From Gymnothorax reevesii (taxonomy: Eukaryota; Chordata; Actinopteri; Anguilliformes; Muraenidae): DNA of 64,000 bases. The stretch lies in NCBI GenBank assembly GCA_029721435.1, contig CM056577.1, positions 26,305,719 through 26,369,718 of the forward strand, given 5' to 3'. This document shows, piece after piece, positions 52,001 through 63,770 of this stretch (positions are counted from its first letter, which is position 1; each line of letters starts with the position of its first letter). The notes beneath the pieces were generated by a model. That model ran no database searches, was not told where the DNA came from, and saw nothing but the letters and a program-made list of their open reading frames with translations. The translations under genes were made by a program, and so were the position numbers.

Positions 52001-52659
52001 TAAAATACCGCCTCTTCTGTGTCTGTGAAAAGGTATCTTCTCAATTAATTATATCTTTGGCTGCAACGTGTTCAATGTGAGTAATGTTCTGAGAGATTAT
52101 AGTTGGGCATACAAATATGGCGGCACAGTTACTTCAAAATTATGACGTCATCAGCTATCCAGTTCTTATATATAGATCAGTGGCCATACCACGAAACGAC
52201 CTTCTTTACCCTGGTGCGCATTAATATTATGGTCTACATTCATTTTTAAGGGTTGAAAAGAACTTCCTAAACCGAATGACACCCGAACTATCGGGTGTTT
52301 TTCTGCTGAAGGTAAACTTAAGCCGATTGAAACGAGCCTAGAGGAAACCAACTTCCGGTATGTCTCTGTTAAAAAACGTAAACGTAGTGTCAAATAATTA
52401 ATCATATGTATGGTGTTAGAAATGAATTTTTGAACACTATATTTTGAAAACCTAATACGTAACCTATCATTTACACCAATAAACTGACATCTCACTTTTG
52501 ACATTTTTTATCATAGGGACTTTTTTACCGCCTTTATCTCAAAATTAGATCAGGCGAGTTAAGCCTTGTTTTCAGAGGCGGGGTCACATAGTAATTCGCA
52601 AAAATTCCATAAGTACTATAGAAATCTATAGTATTTTAATGTTGTATTTTGTGGTAATT

Positions 52660-54960
52660 TTTGCTGCTCCCTGCTCTTTTCTTGCAGTTGGCAGACGGAG
52701 AATATCATGTCGATCGTGGATCGTCCAGCTCTGAAACTACAAAACCCAAAACCAGTGAAGTTGGCATGTTATGTAGATCGTAGATAAAAACAGAGTACAA
52801 TGATTTGCAAATCTTTTCCAACTTATATTAAATTGAATACACTGCAAAGACAAGATGTTTAATGTTCAAACTGAGAAACTTTTATTTTTTTTTGCAAATA
52901 ATCATTAACTTAGAATTTAAAGGCAGCAACACATTGCAAAAAAGTTGGCACAGGGGCCTTTTTACCACTGTGTTACATCGCCTTTTCTTTTAATGACACT
53001 CAGTAAACGTTTGGGAAATGAGGAGACCAATTTTTGAAGCTTTTCAGATGGAACTCTTTCCCATTCTTGCTTGATGTACAGCTTAAGTTGTTCAACAGTC
53101 CGGGGTCTCCGTTGTCGTATTTTACGCTTCATAATGCGCCACACATTTTCAATGGCAGACAGGTCTGGACTACAGGCAGGCCAGTCTAGTACCCACACTC
53201 TTTTACTACAGAGCCATGCTGTTGTAACACGTGCAGAATGTGGCTTGGCATTGTCTTGCTGAATAAGCAGGGGCGTCCATGAAAAAGACGTTGCTTGGAT
53301 GGCAACATATGTTGCTCCAAAACCTGTATGTACCTTTCAGCATTAATGGTGCCTTCACATATGTGTATGTTGCCCATGCCTTGGGCACTAATACACCCCC
53401 ATACCATCACAGATGCTGGCTTTTGAACTTTGCGCCTATAACAGTCCGGATGGTTCTTTTCCTCTCTGGTCCAGAGGACACGACGTCCACAGTTTCCAAA
53501 AACAATGTGAAATGTGGACTCGTCAGACCACACACCACTTTTCCACTTTGCATCAGTCCATCTTAGATGAGCTTGGGCCCAACGAAGCTGGTGGCGTTTC
53601 TGGGTGCTGTTGATAAATGGCTTTCGCTTTGCATTGTAGAGTTTCTTGCACTTGCAGATGAAGCGACGAACTGTAGTTACTGACAGTGGTTTTCTGAAGT
53701 GTTTCTGAGCCCATGTGGTGATGTCCTTTACACACTGATGTTGGTTTTTGATGCAGTACCGCCTGAGGGATCGAAGGTCACGGGCATTGAATGTTGGCTT
53801 TTGGCCTTGTTGCTTTCGTGCAGTGATTTCTCCGATTCTCTGAACCTTTTGACGATATTACGGACCGTAGATGATGAAATCCCAAAATTTCTTGCAATAG
53901 CTCGTTGAGGAATGTTGTTTTTAAGCTGTTCAACAATCAGCTCATGCATTTGTTCACTAAGTGGTGACCCTCGCCCCATCCTTGTTTGTGAATGACTGAG
54001 CATTTCAGGGAAGCTGCTTTTATACCCAATCATGGCACCCACCTGTTCCTAATTAGCCCATTCACCTGTGGGTTGTTCCAAATAAGTGTTTGATGAGCAT
54101 TCCTCAACTCTCTCAGTCTTTTTTGCCACTTTTGCCAGCTTTTTTGAAACATGTTGCAGGCATCAAATTCCAAATGACCTAATATTTGCAAAAAATTCCA
54201 AAGTTTACCTGTTCAAACATTAGGTAACTTGTCTTTGCAGTGTATTCAATTGAATATCCGTTGAAAAGGATTTGCAAATCATTGTATTCTGTTTTTATTT
54301 ACGATTTACACAATGTGCCAACTTCACTGGTTTTGGGTTTTGTACACTGAGATTCAGATTACACTCTTTCTGTAAGTTCCCTATGATAACGAGAAGGGAG
54401 ATCCCTCTGTATTTGTTGCAGTCATGTCTCCTTTGTTTTTATAAAAAGTGATGATCACTGAGTCCCTCATGTACTGCAGCACAGCTCCTTTAGCCTAGCA
54501 CTTGCAGAGGCCTTCATGATGAGGAGTTAACAGGGCGCCTTCACAGTGTTATCCCATCACTGCACGGAGCCTTTCCCAATGCTAGGCTGTCTATCACTTC
54601 ACTAAGTTCTTCCACTGTTGGTTCTGCATCAAGCTCGAACATACCACTACACGGAAGACACTGAATTGCATCAAGGGCTGCGAAGGACACAGTATTGTCC
54701 CTCCAAAAAATGTCCGAAAAGTCTTCTGCCCATTTTTCCAGTTGCTTTGCTTTATCTTTGATAATCTGTCCTGAAGACGATGTGAGGGAGCTAAATTGGT
54801 CTGAGTGGGTCCCCTTAGCGCTTTCTTGATACCATCATACTTGTAAATGGCCTTGGTGTTACCGGAAAGAACAGCGGACTGGATTCTCTCACTGAGCTCT
54901 ACCCAATAGTTGTTTCGCAATTTGCTGTACCTTGCTTCTTGCGGCCATTAGGATATGCAA
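52660..54960 (-). pseudogene. LINE ORF2 RT fragment split by Tc1
   Basis: The minus strand reads RNNYWVELSERIQSAVLSGN, TKAIYKYDGIKKALRGP, then FSDIFWRDN-like, ELDAEPTVEEL and YMRDSVIITFYKNKGD before the Tc1 element. FRAGRSTIDMIFSVCQLQEK follows after it. The order matches the N-terminal half of an RT domain. Several frameshifts are present. It may be the same family as the fragment at 43955-45300, which covers the downstream part. Confidence 0.7.
52740..54342 (-). mobile_element. Tc1-type transposon with long inverted ends, broken transposase
   Basis: TA at 52738-52739 and 54343-54344; inverted ends begin CAAAACCCAAAACCAGTGAA and similarity extends well inward. 1603 bp. Transposase pieces on the minus strand: LSEQMHELIVEQLKNNIPQR, AIARNFGISSSTVRNIVKRF (HTH), VWSDESTFHIVFGNCGRRVL, VMVWGCISAQGMG, and DWPACSPDLSAIENVWRIMK (N where catalytic text continues normally). 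The pieces lie in different frames, so the gene is dead. Confidence 0.9.
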
Positions 54961-55342
54961 GTTTCTCTCACTGGGACATCGCTTGCATGCAGCAAGGGCT
55001 GTGCGCTTTGCATCAATGACAGGGGCCATTAAGTCGGACTTAGCTTTGAGCCAGGCGCTTGTCTTAGGGATCGTCTTACCAAAACTGCAAATTGAATTGA
55101 AAGAATTTACATGACTAGACTAAAGACTTGCGATAATATTAAACGTAATGCTAAGATGGGGACAAAGCTGCCTAAAAACAGCTCGGATTGAGTTTAATGA
55201 CCACCTTACATCTAAGGACTGAGATCAGGGGAGCACACAGCAACTCTGGCAAAACTCTCACAATTTGTCTGCGACTTTGAAATCGCTTGAAACGTCATTT
55301 GATGTATGACCAGCCATGGTTGTAATCAGCGAAGACAGGGAT

Positions 55343-55548
55343 GTCCCAGTATGTTCCATGGAGGGCCGTGAGTATGTAGGTTTTCATTTCAACCAATCAC
55401 TACACTTGCTAATGACACCAGTTAGCTCCATCCTCTCTGCCTGAAGGTGTGCTATTCAGCAAAATCAGCAGGTAGTTGGAAACAGCAGCGATTAGTTGCA
55501 ATAAAAACCTGCATACTTTTTGCCCTCCATGACACATGATGAGGCTTT
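55343..55548. mobile_element. hAT-like hairpin MITE, copy 3
   Basis: The left end CCATGGAGGGCCGTGAGTA pairs with the right-end complement TCATGGAGGGCAAAAAGTA. The internal TAGGTTTTCATTTCAACCAAT matches the family at 3777 and 14131. Confidence 0.65.
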
Positions 55549-55984
55549 TTCGTTATAACTGCTCAGGCTTGCTGTCGGAAGGTTCTTCCTCTTCAGTTTA
55601 TGGGACGTGAAATGCAAGCATGTAATTCTGGCGTCCGTCTCCTTCATCAGCTTTGCTGTTTGCCAGTGTTGTTTACAAAACAATGTTGAGACCTTGGTTC
55701 TTTACTTGGGTCACTGCAACTACCACTGTAGCCCTGAACAAATTAATATTTCCACTGAAATCTATGTCCTGCTGGTTATTCACTGTTTATGAAAACTGCA
55801 TTATTTTTCTTAACCAAGAAACACAGTTTAATTAATGCTGGAGTTGCTTTGCCATGTAAAGTTAAATATTCCAATGAGACATTGGCTATTTCGCCCAGCA
55901 CTGTTCCAGGTGGATTAGATGCCCCTCAAGACTACATTTGGGTAGTGTGCTCCTTGGGAGGTGGAAAGTGCTTCCTCTTGGAGA

Positions 55985-57850
55985 GGCGTCACAGCAGCTG
56001 GTGCTTTGGCCTCATACAGTTGCACTCAAAATTATTCAACCCCCATTGCAAATTGGGTTTAATTGCAAAATTTACAAACTTTCAGCTGGTTGTGATAAAC
56101 AGATTAAACAAGAACATATTAAATAGCTCAACATAAAAAATATTATAAATGATTTCTCCAAATTTATCGCAAAATGCCACTTTTAATGACTACTGCTGGC
56201 TCAAAATTATTCAACCCCATCATGACAAGCATCTTTAATACTTAGTAGAGCACCCGTTTGCAGCTATGACCTGCGGGAAATGTGACGCCTAGGCAGACAA
56301 CAGCTTCTGGCAGCATTCCTAAGGGATCTTAGCCCAGTCCTCATGGACAATGGCCTCCAGTTGACTAATATTCCAGGGTTTGCATGCTGCAACTGCCTTC
56401 TCTAAATCCTAACAGAGATTTTTTTAAAGGGGGTCAAGCGAGGCGACTGTGATGGGCACGCTAGAATCTTTCCAGACTTTTTCTGAAACCAAGCCTTGGC
56501 GGATGTTGAGGTATGCTTAGGATCATTGTCCTTTTGGAAGGTCCAATGATGCCCAAGCCTCAGCTTCCCTACAGACAGCACAAGATTTTCTCCTGGATAT
56601 CCTGGTACTTGACTGAATCCATCTTGCCCTCCACACTTCGCAGATTTCCAGTGCCAGAGGAAGCAAGGCAGCTGCAGAGCATCAAAAAGCCCCCACAATT
56701 CTTCACTGTAGGCAGTGTGTACTTTTTAGCATATGCTTCTTTATTCCTCCTGCAGACATACCACTGATTCATAAGCCCGAAATATTCCAGTTTTGTTTCA
56801 TCACTCCACAGAACAATATCCCCAAACTTCTGAGGCTAATTTATATGGTTTTGTGCATACTGAAGCTTGTGCTTTTGGATTAGCATTAGTGTATGTCTTG
56901 GAGACCTTCAATGTTTAGAATGTGGCCGACTGTGCAAACTGAAACCTCAGAGCCTCCTGCCTCCAAGTCTTGTTGCGGGTCTCCTGCAGTGACTCAAGAG
57001 TTTTTGACCATCCATCTCCTCAGGAATCTGGTGACAACCATTGATAGCTTCCTCTTTCTGCCACATCTTGGTACTGCACCCACTCTTCCTTTAACTCTGA
57101 ACTTGCAAACTATGCATCTAACTGTATCTCTACGAAAATTCAGTGCCTGTGCTACCTTTTTTTAAATCTTTTTCCTTGTTTGTACCAGGCAATGATCTCC
57201 TCTATTAGCTTGTTGGACAATTTTTTTAACAGCCATATTTCTAATATGCAATCAAATGTCACTGTCAACAAACCCCTAGCGAGTGCGAGTATTTGATGAG
57301 TTCTATCTCAAGCAAACCTGATGCAACCAATTAACCCCTCAGTTAGCTGCAATAGGTGTGCTTGAGACAACACCAGATTTGCAAATATCCTCTTATGAGG
57401 GATTCCATTTGGGAGGGTTGAATAATTTTGAGACTGCAGTAGTCATTAAAAATGGCATTTTGTGTTACATTTGGAGAAACAACTTGTAATATTGGTTGCG
57501 TTGAGTTATTTAAAATGTTCTTATTTAATCTGTTTATCACAAACAGCTGAGAGTTGGTTAATTCTGCTGTTAAACCCAATTTGCAATGAGGGTTGAACAA
57601 TTTTGATTGCAACTTTATTCTTTGCTTCAAAAGCGAGTATATTCCCTTACAGAAAGTGCCACGCGGCAGCGGGTGCCTCGGTCACATGTTGATAACTTGA
57701 CTAAACTGTATATTCATTCAAGGAATAACCTCTCATTGGCTGGTGCCTTAGCCACACATTACAAGATCCAGTAAGCCGCACATTCCTTTTTAGAATGGCC
57801 TCATAGCAGCCAATGCCTTGGCCACACATTGAGAGCCTCACCAGTAAGTA
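55985..57850. repeat. Minisatellite of about 75-80 bp, split by Tc1
   Basis: Units with GCAGC-GGTGCCTCGGTCACA-like text occur at about 55990 (partial, TA junction at 56015), 57660, 57735 and 57805. The Tc1 element at 56017-57615 lies within the first unit. Units are diverged. Confidence 0.55.
56017..57615 (-). mobile_element. Tc1-type transposon, degraded
   Basis: TA flanks 56015-56016 and 57616-57617; ends CAGTTGCACTCAAAATTATT and (complement) AAAGTTGCAATCAAAATTGT; inverted similarity extends about 200 bp. 1599 bp. Minus-strand transposase remains: KYQDIQEKILC, then TFQKDNDPKHTSTSAKAWFQ (catalytic DNDPKHT block) and CPSQSPRLTPFK. Multiple stops and shifts. A pseudogene. Confidence 0.88.
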
Positions 57851-58125
57851 CACTGCCCATCCAAAAAAGTCGCACTCCATAATATTTTATTGGGCCACCT
57901 TTAGCATTGATCATGGCGCACATTTGTTGTGGTACGTTCCAACAATCTTATACAATGTTACAACTTTTATTTCTGACCAGATTTGCATTCATTTAAGGCC
58001 AAAATATTATATTGACAATTGTTGAATCAAACCACTCTGTTCAGCCTTCTCCAGCATATCCTAAAGACTTTCAATTGGTTAAGGTCCTGATTCTGAGCTA
58101 GTCAATTCATGTGTGAAAATTAATC
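57850..58125 (-). mobile_element. Tc1-type end fragment
   Basis: Begins at a TA with CACTGCCCATCCAAAAAAGT and continues ATTTTATTGGGCCACCTTTA, then CATGGCGCACATTTGTTGTG and TTTCAATTGGTTAAGGTCCTG. This is the start and 3' transposase region of a common fish Tc1 family. The other end is missing. Confidence 0.65.
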
Positions 58126-58640
58126 CTTTAATGACTGTCTTGCGGCATGTTACAAAGTCCCGGGCCAAAGGACAGGAGTAATGTTGGGTTAATTAGCTAG
58201 CTTGCCAGATAGCATTGTGACTAGCTAAGGTAAAGCCATCTGATTTTCCTCAAGTGTTTTAATGCTGCACATCGCATCAGGAGACAAAAATAGGAATACT
58301 TTACGCGGTATTCCCTTTGCCTCATCCTCCTTATAGAGTTGACGTCCCACCTGACATCATCATTGTATCATCATCATTATCATTTCAGTCATATTACGTC
58401 AGCCTAATCAACAGTATTTCATCATGATTTGATCTGTCGGCAGCAGCATGATTATTAATTTCTCACATTATTATGATCAATATGATATTGTACAGGTAAA
58501 ACACAAATTAGTGTACTGGCTTCAACACTCCTCTCAACTTTTTTCTCCCATTTGGTGTTTGTTCTTTGATGACCGCTTTTTCAAGGAAGTCAATTTGATT
58601 GGTCGTCATATTTCCCATAAATCTCCACAAAAAGAAAGCA
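58126..58640. other. Stretch with no recognised gene
   Basis: AT-rich DNA with CATCATT-type simple text at 58360-58390. Nothing else recognised. Confidence 0.4.
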
Positions 58641-58644
58641 TGTG

Positions 58645-60880
58645 GAGCATGTTTGTTGCAGTGGTTAGCTCTGCTGCTTCATAGCAAGGTTATGGGTTTG
58701 AATCCATCCCGGGGCCTTTCTGTGTGGAGTTAGCATGCTCCCCATGAGTTCACATGGGTTTTTCCCAGGTTCCCTGGTGTCAGTATTCTGTAATACAATA
58801 TCAGTATTCCTCCCACATATCAGGCTAATTGGAGATGCTAAATAGCCCTTAGGTACAGTACCAGTCAAAAGTCTGGAGACACTTCGCTAATGTCACAGCA
58901 CTCTGTTTTCAGAGAAATTTAAAGGAGGAGACAGCACCTTGGCAAGGTATATTTCAGCTGAAAGTTTAATTCTAGAAGCATAGTTTTATAAATTTTAATT
59001 CGGTAATGATCCAGTGCGATGCATTTTAAAACCGAAAAGTCTTCAAATCTGCGTCAGTAACAGGGGGCAGACATTTTTACTTGGGGAATCGAGGCTGCTT
59101 TTGGAATGCACACTTGTTCACTCGCTCACTCACATATTGTTTTCAGTGTAGAACATTCACTACACAGTGCCATATATTGTGGCAGAGTCTGCATTTCAAA
59201 CGCATTATCCAATCAAATGCCAGTGTTGCGGTGCTTGTGCGTCAGTTATTCTCTTACGTGACGTCAGCTGTTCTCTTTCCTTTCATTCGGGTGTAGTTCA
59301 AAGGGCCTTCAGTAAGCTCTCCCTTCACGGCTGGGCTGCCTGCAAGCCGTTTTTAATTAAGCCTGATTAACTATCAATTTATCGACTGAGCGACCAAGAC
59401 CAATACACAACCTATAATTAGAAATGGTAATGAAATGTGAATTACCATTGTCTACATTCATATAATTGATATGGCATTGTAAATCCAAAACTGACTTCGC
59501 AGCATTCATTTTCGCTGTTCGGATAGTCCCACAGCTGTGCAACCTTACAGCGACCTTTAGCCGCAACAACATTCAAAATAAAGAACGGATTCTCGCAGCC
59601 ACGCAAACCAATTTCCACAAATCTGTGCCCCTTAACGAGCGATGATATTATGAAGGCATACTATTGATATTTTACGTTGTCGTTTATGTGCAGAAGACGC
59701 CTCATAATTTTGTGGTGCAATGCTATCAAAAGTAAATTAGACTGTCGTCAGTTTTTACCAACTAGTCTGAACAACTGTGGCTAATCGAGAGATGAAAACT
59801 GTGAGAGGTTAAAGTTAAGCATTTTTAAAGGTGAGGTTTCCGAAGATGAAATTCAAAATCAGAAGATTCTCCAAGTAAAAATGTCTGTCCCGCGGTACTG
59901 AAGCCCATTAGAAGACTCCCTGGTTTAAAAAATGCGTCACACGGTATCATTACCAAAGTAATATTTATAAAACTATGCATTTTAGACACTTCAAGTATTC
60001 TACTTTCCGCTGAAATATACTTTGCTGAGGTGCTCTCTCCTTCTTTAAATGACATATCTTTCCTTTGTAATCTCAAATGGAATCTTGTGAGAGGTAAACA
60101 GTCAGAAATTAAAAGCGAATAATTTTTTTGTTTGAAGAGAGTTCGAAGTTTTGGAATTCTCACAGAAGCCAGATTTTGTAAAGTAAACACACAGACAAGC
60201 TCCTTCCATTTTCCAACAGACAAATTAAAGTCAAGCTGTTTTGAGACTTACTGGGCAAAAAGGTCAATGAAAATCAAACTGCAAGTGCAGCACATCTAAG
60301 GGAACTTAAACAGGGCTGCACAGCAGCAAACTCATTTTCGCTATAAGGCTTCCCATATAAAAGAAAAAATATGAGTGTACTCAACAGATATGACAACAAG
60401 TGCCAGTTAGTTTGAAAGATTTAAGATTGAGGTATTTTTTCCAAAATAATGGGTGCTTATTTCTTCACTGTATCTCCCCAACGATGATAGTCGGGAGATA
60501 CTATGGTTTAATTCCAGGGCCGCCGCTGCGCCCGCAGAGATTCTCTGTTCCAAGCTCTGGAAGCGACAATTATTACAGGAATTCTTTCTAGTCTTGCACA
60601 GGCGAAGATATCCATTTGACACTCCTCAAGACCGATTTTCGTCAATTTTGGACATCCATAATGACTGCCGGCGACCATTTTGTCTGAAATTTGGGGATCG
60701 GGGAGATGGTGACCGAGTTATCTAGTTCAACATGTATTGTAAGAAAATTGTGGGTCTGTCCAAACTTTTGACTGGCACTGTATGAGTGTGAGGGCGAATG
60801 GTGTGTGCGCCCTGCAATGGATTGGCGAGCTGTCCAGGGGTGGGTCCCTGCCTTTCGCCCAGAGTCAGCTGGGATCCCTG
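58645..60880 (+). mobile_element. tRNA-derived SINE, split by a TA-flanked insertion
   Basis: The left part (58645-58855) has an A-box-like GTGGTTAGCTCTGCTG, a B-box-like GGGTTTGAATCC, then CCTTTCTGTGTGGAGTTAGC and AAATAGCCCTTAGG. The right part (60781-60880) resumes with TATGAGTGTGAGGGCGAATG, then CCTGCAATGGATTGGCGAG and TCAGCTGGGAT. Removing 58856-60780 plus one TA restores the usual text of this fish SINE. The 3' end is cut off by the next element. Confidence 0.8.
58856..60780. mobile_element. TA-flanked Tc1-type element without transposase
   Basis: 1925 bp, TA at 58854-58855 and 60781-60782, inverted ends CAGTACCAGTCAAAAGTCTG and (complement) CAGTGCCAGTCAAAAGTTTG. These are Tc1-type termini. 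Inverted similarity does not extend beyond about 25 bp. None of the internal frames resembles a transposase; they show no domain I recognise. Possibly a non-autonomous element carrying captured sequence. Confidence 0.8.
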
Positions 60881-61124
60881 CTGAAAAATCCAGTAGAATA
60901 CCATTAGGAACCATTAGGTTTCTAATGGTCTAATGGGAATTGGAACCCCATTAGGAACCAATAGAAGAAATCATGAGGAACCTACTGGTCCCATTAGGAT
61001 GTAAAACCATGAGGAACCTACTGGTCCCATTAGAATGCTACTGGTTCCATTAAGAGCTAAAACCATAAGAAAACTGGTCCCATTCGGATCTAAAACTATT
61101 AGAAACTAGAACGGGCACTCGGTA

Positions 61125-61442
61125 GAGCGCATACCTTCGCCGACGCCACTGAATCCCTCGCCACTGGCGTTGGTTTCATGCCGATCGGATAAAAATTGAC
61201 CGAGATATGGCCGAAAGTCGGTTTTCACCTTTTCGTGGCCTTGACCTTGACCTTTGACCCGATCACTCCCAAAATCTAATCGATTGATCCTCAGGTCATG
61301 CCAAATCAACCCACCAAATTTTATGAAATTCCGTTTGGTACTTTTTGAGTTATCCGATACACATACAGACAGACACACAAACAAATAAATACACGGGGAT
61401 CAAAACATTACCTTCGTCAGCGAAGTCGCTGGCGAAGGTAAA
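61125..61442. mobile_element. Dispersed repeat with TACCTTCGCC ends
   Basis: The left TACCTTCGCCGACG and the right CGCTGGCGAAGGTA are inverted. Between them lie CATGCCGATCGGATAAAAAT, GGCCTTGACCTTGACCTTTG and ACATACAGACAGACACACAAAC. This phrase order is common in fish repeats. The open minus frame is repeat text, not a gene. Confidence 0.55.
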
Positions 61443-62144
61443 AAACACTGAAAAACCTATTGCTGCAACAGAAATAAGTGTTTGCCACTAATGTGGCAAT
61501 ATTTATTTCAATTTTATGTGTCCGGACGGACAGACGTACGGATGGACAGACGTCCGGAGCCCTATGCTATATCCTCCACTTCGCGCTAATCGCGCGACGG
61601 GATAATTATAGCAGGGTCCAAACACTGGGCACCAGAGACATGTCTATACATATGTGTAATTGTGTATGTATTTGGATATTTTCCCCTCCAAATTGGTAAC
61701 AGGACATATGGGGCGTGACAACTCACTGCAGTTTGTGATTTTAATTAAATTTTTCTCAGAACATGAACCGTCAAACCATGTGGTTGTGTTCTTTTCCCTC
61801 CTCTTGGATGGATGAGTCATGAACAATGATTTAATCACAAAGGCCCAAATATGATTTAATCACAAAAGGCCAAAGGTGATCTTGGAATGTATTAAATGAA
61901 ATCACTGAACACTGCAATCTACAAACATAGTGTTGCCTACCCAAGGACCCACTAGAAATAACACAGATGTGATTGCAAAAGAAGGCTATAACATCCGTGT
62001 TCTCCCAACACTTTTGGAACCTTTAGACACCACTACACCCTGAGGTGACCACTTGCATGGTGACCATGAGACTGGTATAGAAACACCTGTGGGAACCATT
62101 AGTAGGGCCAGATTAAGTCCTGCAGATTTGTGTAGAAGATAATA

Positions 62145-63633
62145 TACTAGTACAAATGAAAACGCACCACTTGAAAAAAGTCAATATTTAAGTTCAAATG
62201 AACTTCAATATAATTTTTATACAACAACACTACTGAGACGTCACCCGACATGCCAGGTGCAAGAAATGCGAGAATTTCAAGTCAACTGTAACGCTAGGCA
62301 ATTTTTTGCAAAAACGCAACACGCACACCACGGGAAAAATGAATTTCACTCTGAATTTGTGCACACATTGCCTTTAAAAGCATGTGAATCCGAATAAAAT
62401 TTCTCTTCTTCACTGACACTTGTGAAACGTCGACACTATGCCGCGACTTACAGCCCCTGAACGGGAACGTGCCATAGGCATGCTTCAAATTGGCGCCAGC
62501 ACCAGGGAAATTGCCAGACGACTACACTGCGCACTCACAACGATCGCAAGACTCCATCAAAGGTTTCTGCAAACGGGGAGCACTCGGGACCGTCCTCGAC
62601 CGGGTCAACAACGTGTGACAACGGCACGTCAGGACCGTCAGATCGTACGGGATCATGTCCGAGACCAAACACTACCAGCGACAAGAACGGCTGCTCAAGT
62701 CCAAGGACGACGTGGATTTATTCACCCCAACTCCGTACGCAACCGTCTGCGAGCTGCAGGCCTGCGTGCACGACGTCCTTATTTCGCCCCCATATTGACG
62801 GATCCAGCGTCTACAGTGGGCAAACAGGCACCAGAATTGGCGACTACGACAATGGCACGGTGTCATCTTTTCTGACGAGTCACGATTTCACTTAAGGAAC
62901 GCAGATGGCCGTATACGTGTTTGGCGGAGACGTGGTGAACGTTATAACGCCGATTGTGTCGTTCAAACGGACCGTTGGGGTGGCGGCAGCGTTATGGTGT
63001 GGGGTGGAATAAGCTACCGTCACAGAGCCCCTCTCCATATCTGCAGAGGAAGGGTGAACGGCGTCTACTACTGGGACCAGGTGCTGCAGAACCATGTTGT
63101 GCCGTTCTTCAACCAACACCACGATGTCCACACATTCCAACAGGACAACGCTAGGGCACACACTGCAAGGGTGTCCATGCAGTACCTTGCACAGCAGAAC
63201 ATCCCCGTGCTTCAGTGGCCAGCTCTGTCACCCGACCTCTCCCCTATCGAGCACTTATGGGATGAAATTGGACGACGTCTTTCACGTCGACGCCAGATGG
63301 ACTACATCCGAGAACTTGAGGTTGCCCTTGTTCAGGAGTGTATTGCTATCCCTCAGAACACTAGCCAGAGACTTATTAACTCCATGTGACGACGATGCAC
63401 CGCATGTGTCAATGCAAATGGCGATCACACCCGTTATTGACTTTCCTGTTTGACCCCTACACCAGTTAAACCTCTCTCGCGCATTAACATTATCGTGAAT
63501 GAAATTGAATGATGTTTTCATGTCTTCTTAAATCATTCATTATCTCAAATGCATCATACGTATATACTTCACATATCAATCCGTGGAGCTATTCCAGATT
63601 TCGTGAGTGGTGCGTTTTCATTTGTACTCAGTA
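62145..63633 (+). mobile_element. Tc1-type transposon, nearly intact
   Basis: The inverted ends share AGTACAAATGAAAACGCACC (left about 62149, right complement about 63628), flanked by TATA/TA at both sides (exact edge ambiguous by 2 bp). About 1.49 kb. It carries one transposase gene with a single apparent frameshift. It is inserted in the CCATTAGG-type element. Confidence 0.9.
62438..63388 (+). pseudogene. Tc1-type transposase with one frameshift
   Basis: DDE transposase that cuts and reinserts its own element at TA. The N-terminus MPRLTAPERERAIGMLQIGA leads a PAIRED-like pair of helix-turn-helix units (ASTREIARRLHCALTTIARL; RTAAQVQGRRGFIHPNSVRN). The first frame holds to about 62803. From about 62810 a second frame continues WANRHQNWRLRQWHGVIFSD (first catalytic Asp in FSDESRF), VMVWGGISYRHR, HTFQQDNARAHTARVSMQYL (second Asp) and WPALSPDLSPIEHLWDEIGR (third catalytic residue, Glu or Asp region). 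The second frame ends at TGA 63387-63389. Only a shift near 62803-62812 separates it from a full-length gene of about 317 codons. It may be a sequencing error. Confidence 0.88.
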
Positions 63634-63770
63634 TAGATTCCCATTAGAAAAACAAACCAAACCATCAGGAAAACATAAGTAGCCATTAGAAACCATTACA
63701 AAACCACCAGGAATCCCGTTAGAAACCAATAGAATATGCCTGATGGTTGTTCTCACTTTTTTCAGCCAGG

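Larger units (their letters stand above)
60885..63770. mobile_element. Element with CCATTAGGAACC-type short repeats, holding nested insertions
   Basis: Both outer zones (60890-61110 and 63636-63755) are packed with variants of AACCATTAGG, CCATTAGAAACC and CTACTGGTCCCATTAG in both orientations. Terminal text CCTGCTGAAAAATCC at the left and (complement) CTGGCTGAAAAAAGT at the right is an inverted pair. It appears to be a DNA element rich in subterminal repeats that was enlarged by later insertions. Superfamily unknown. Confidence 0.55.

Noticed and set aside
61106..61384. 92-codon minus-strand frame
   Set aside because: It is the translation of a common dispersed repeat with simple GACCTT and ACAGAC words.
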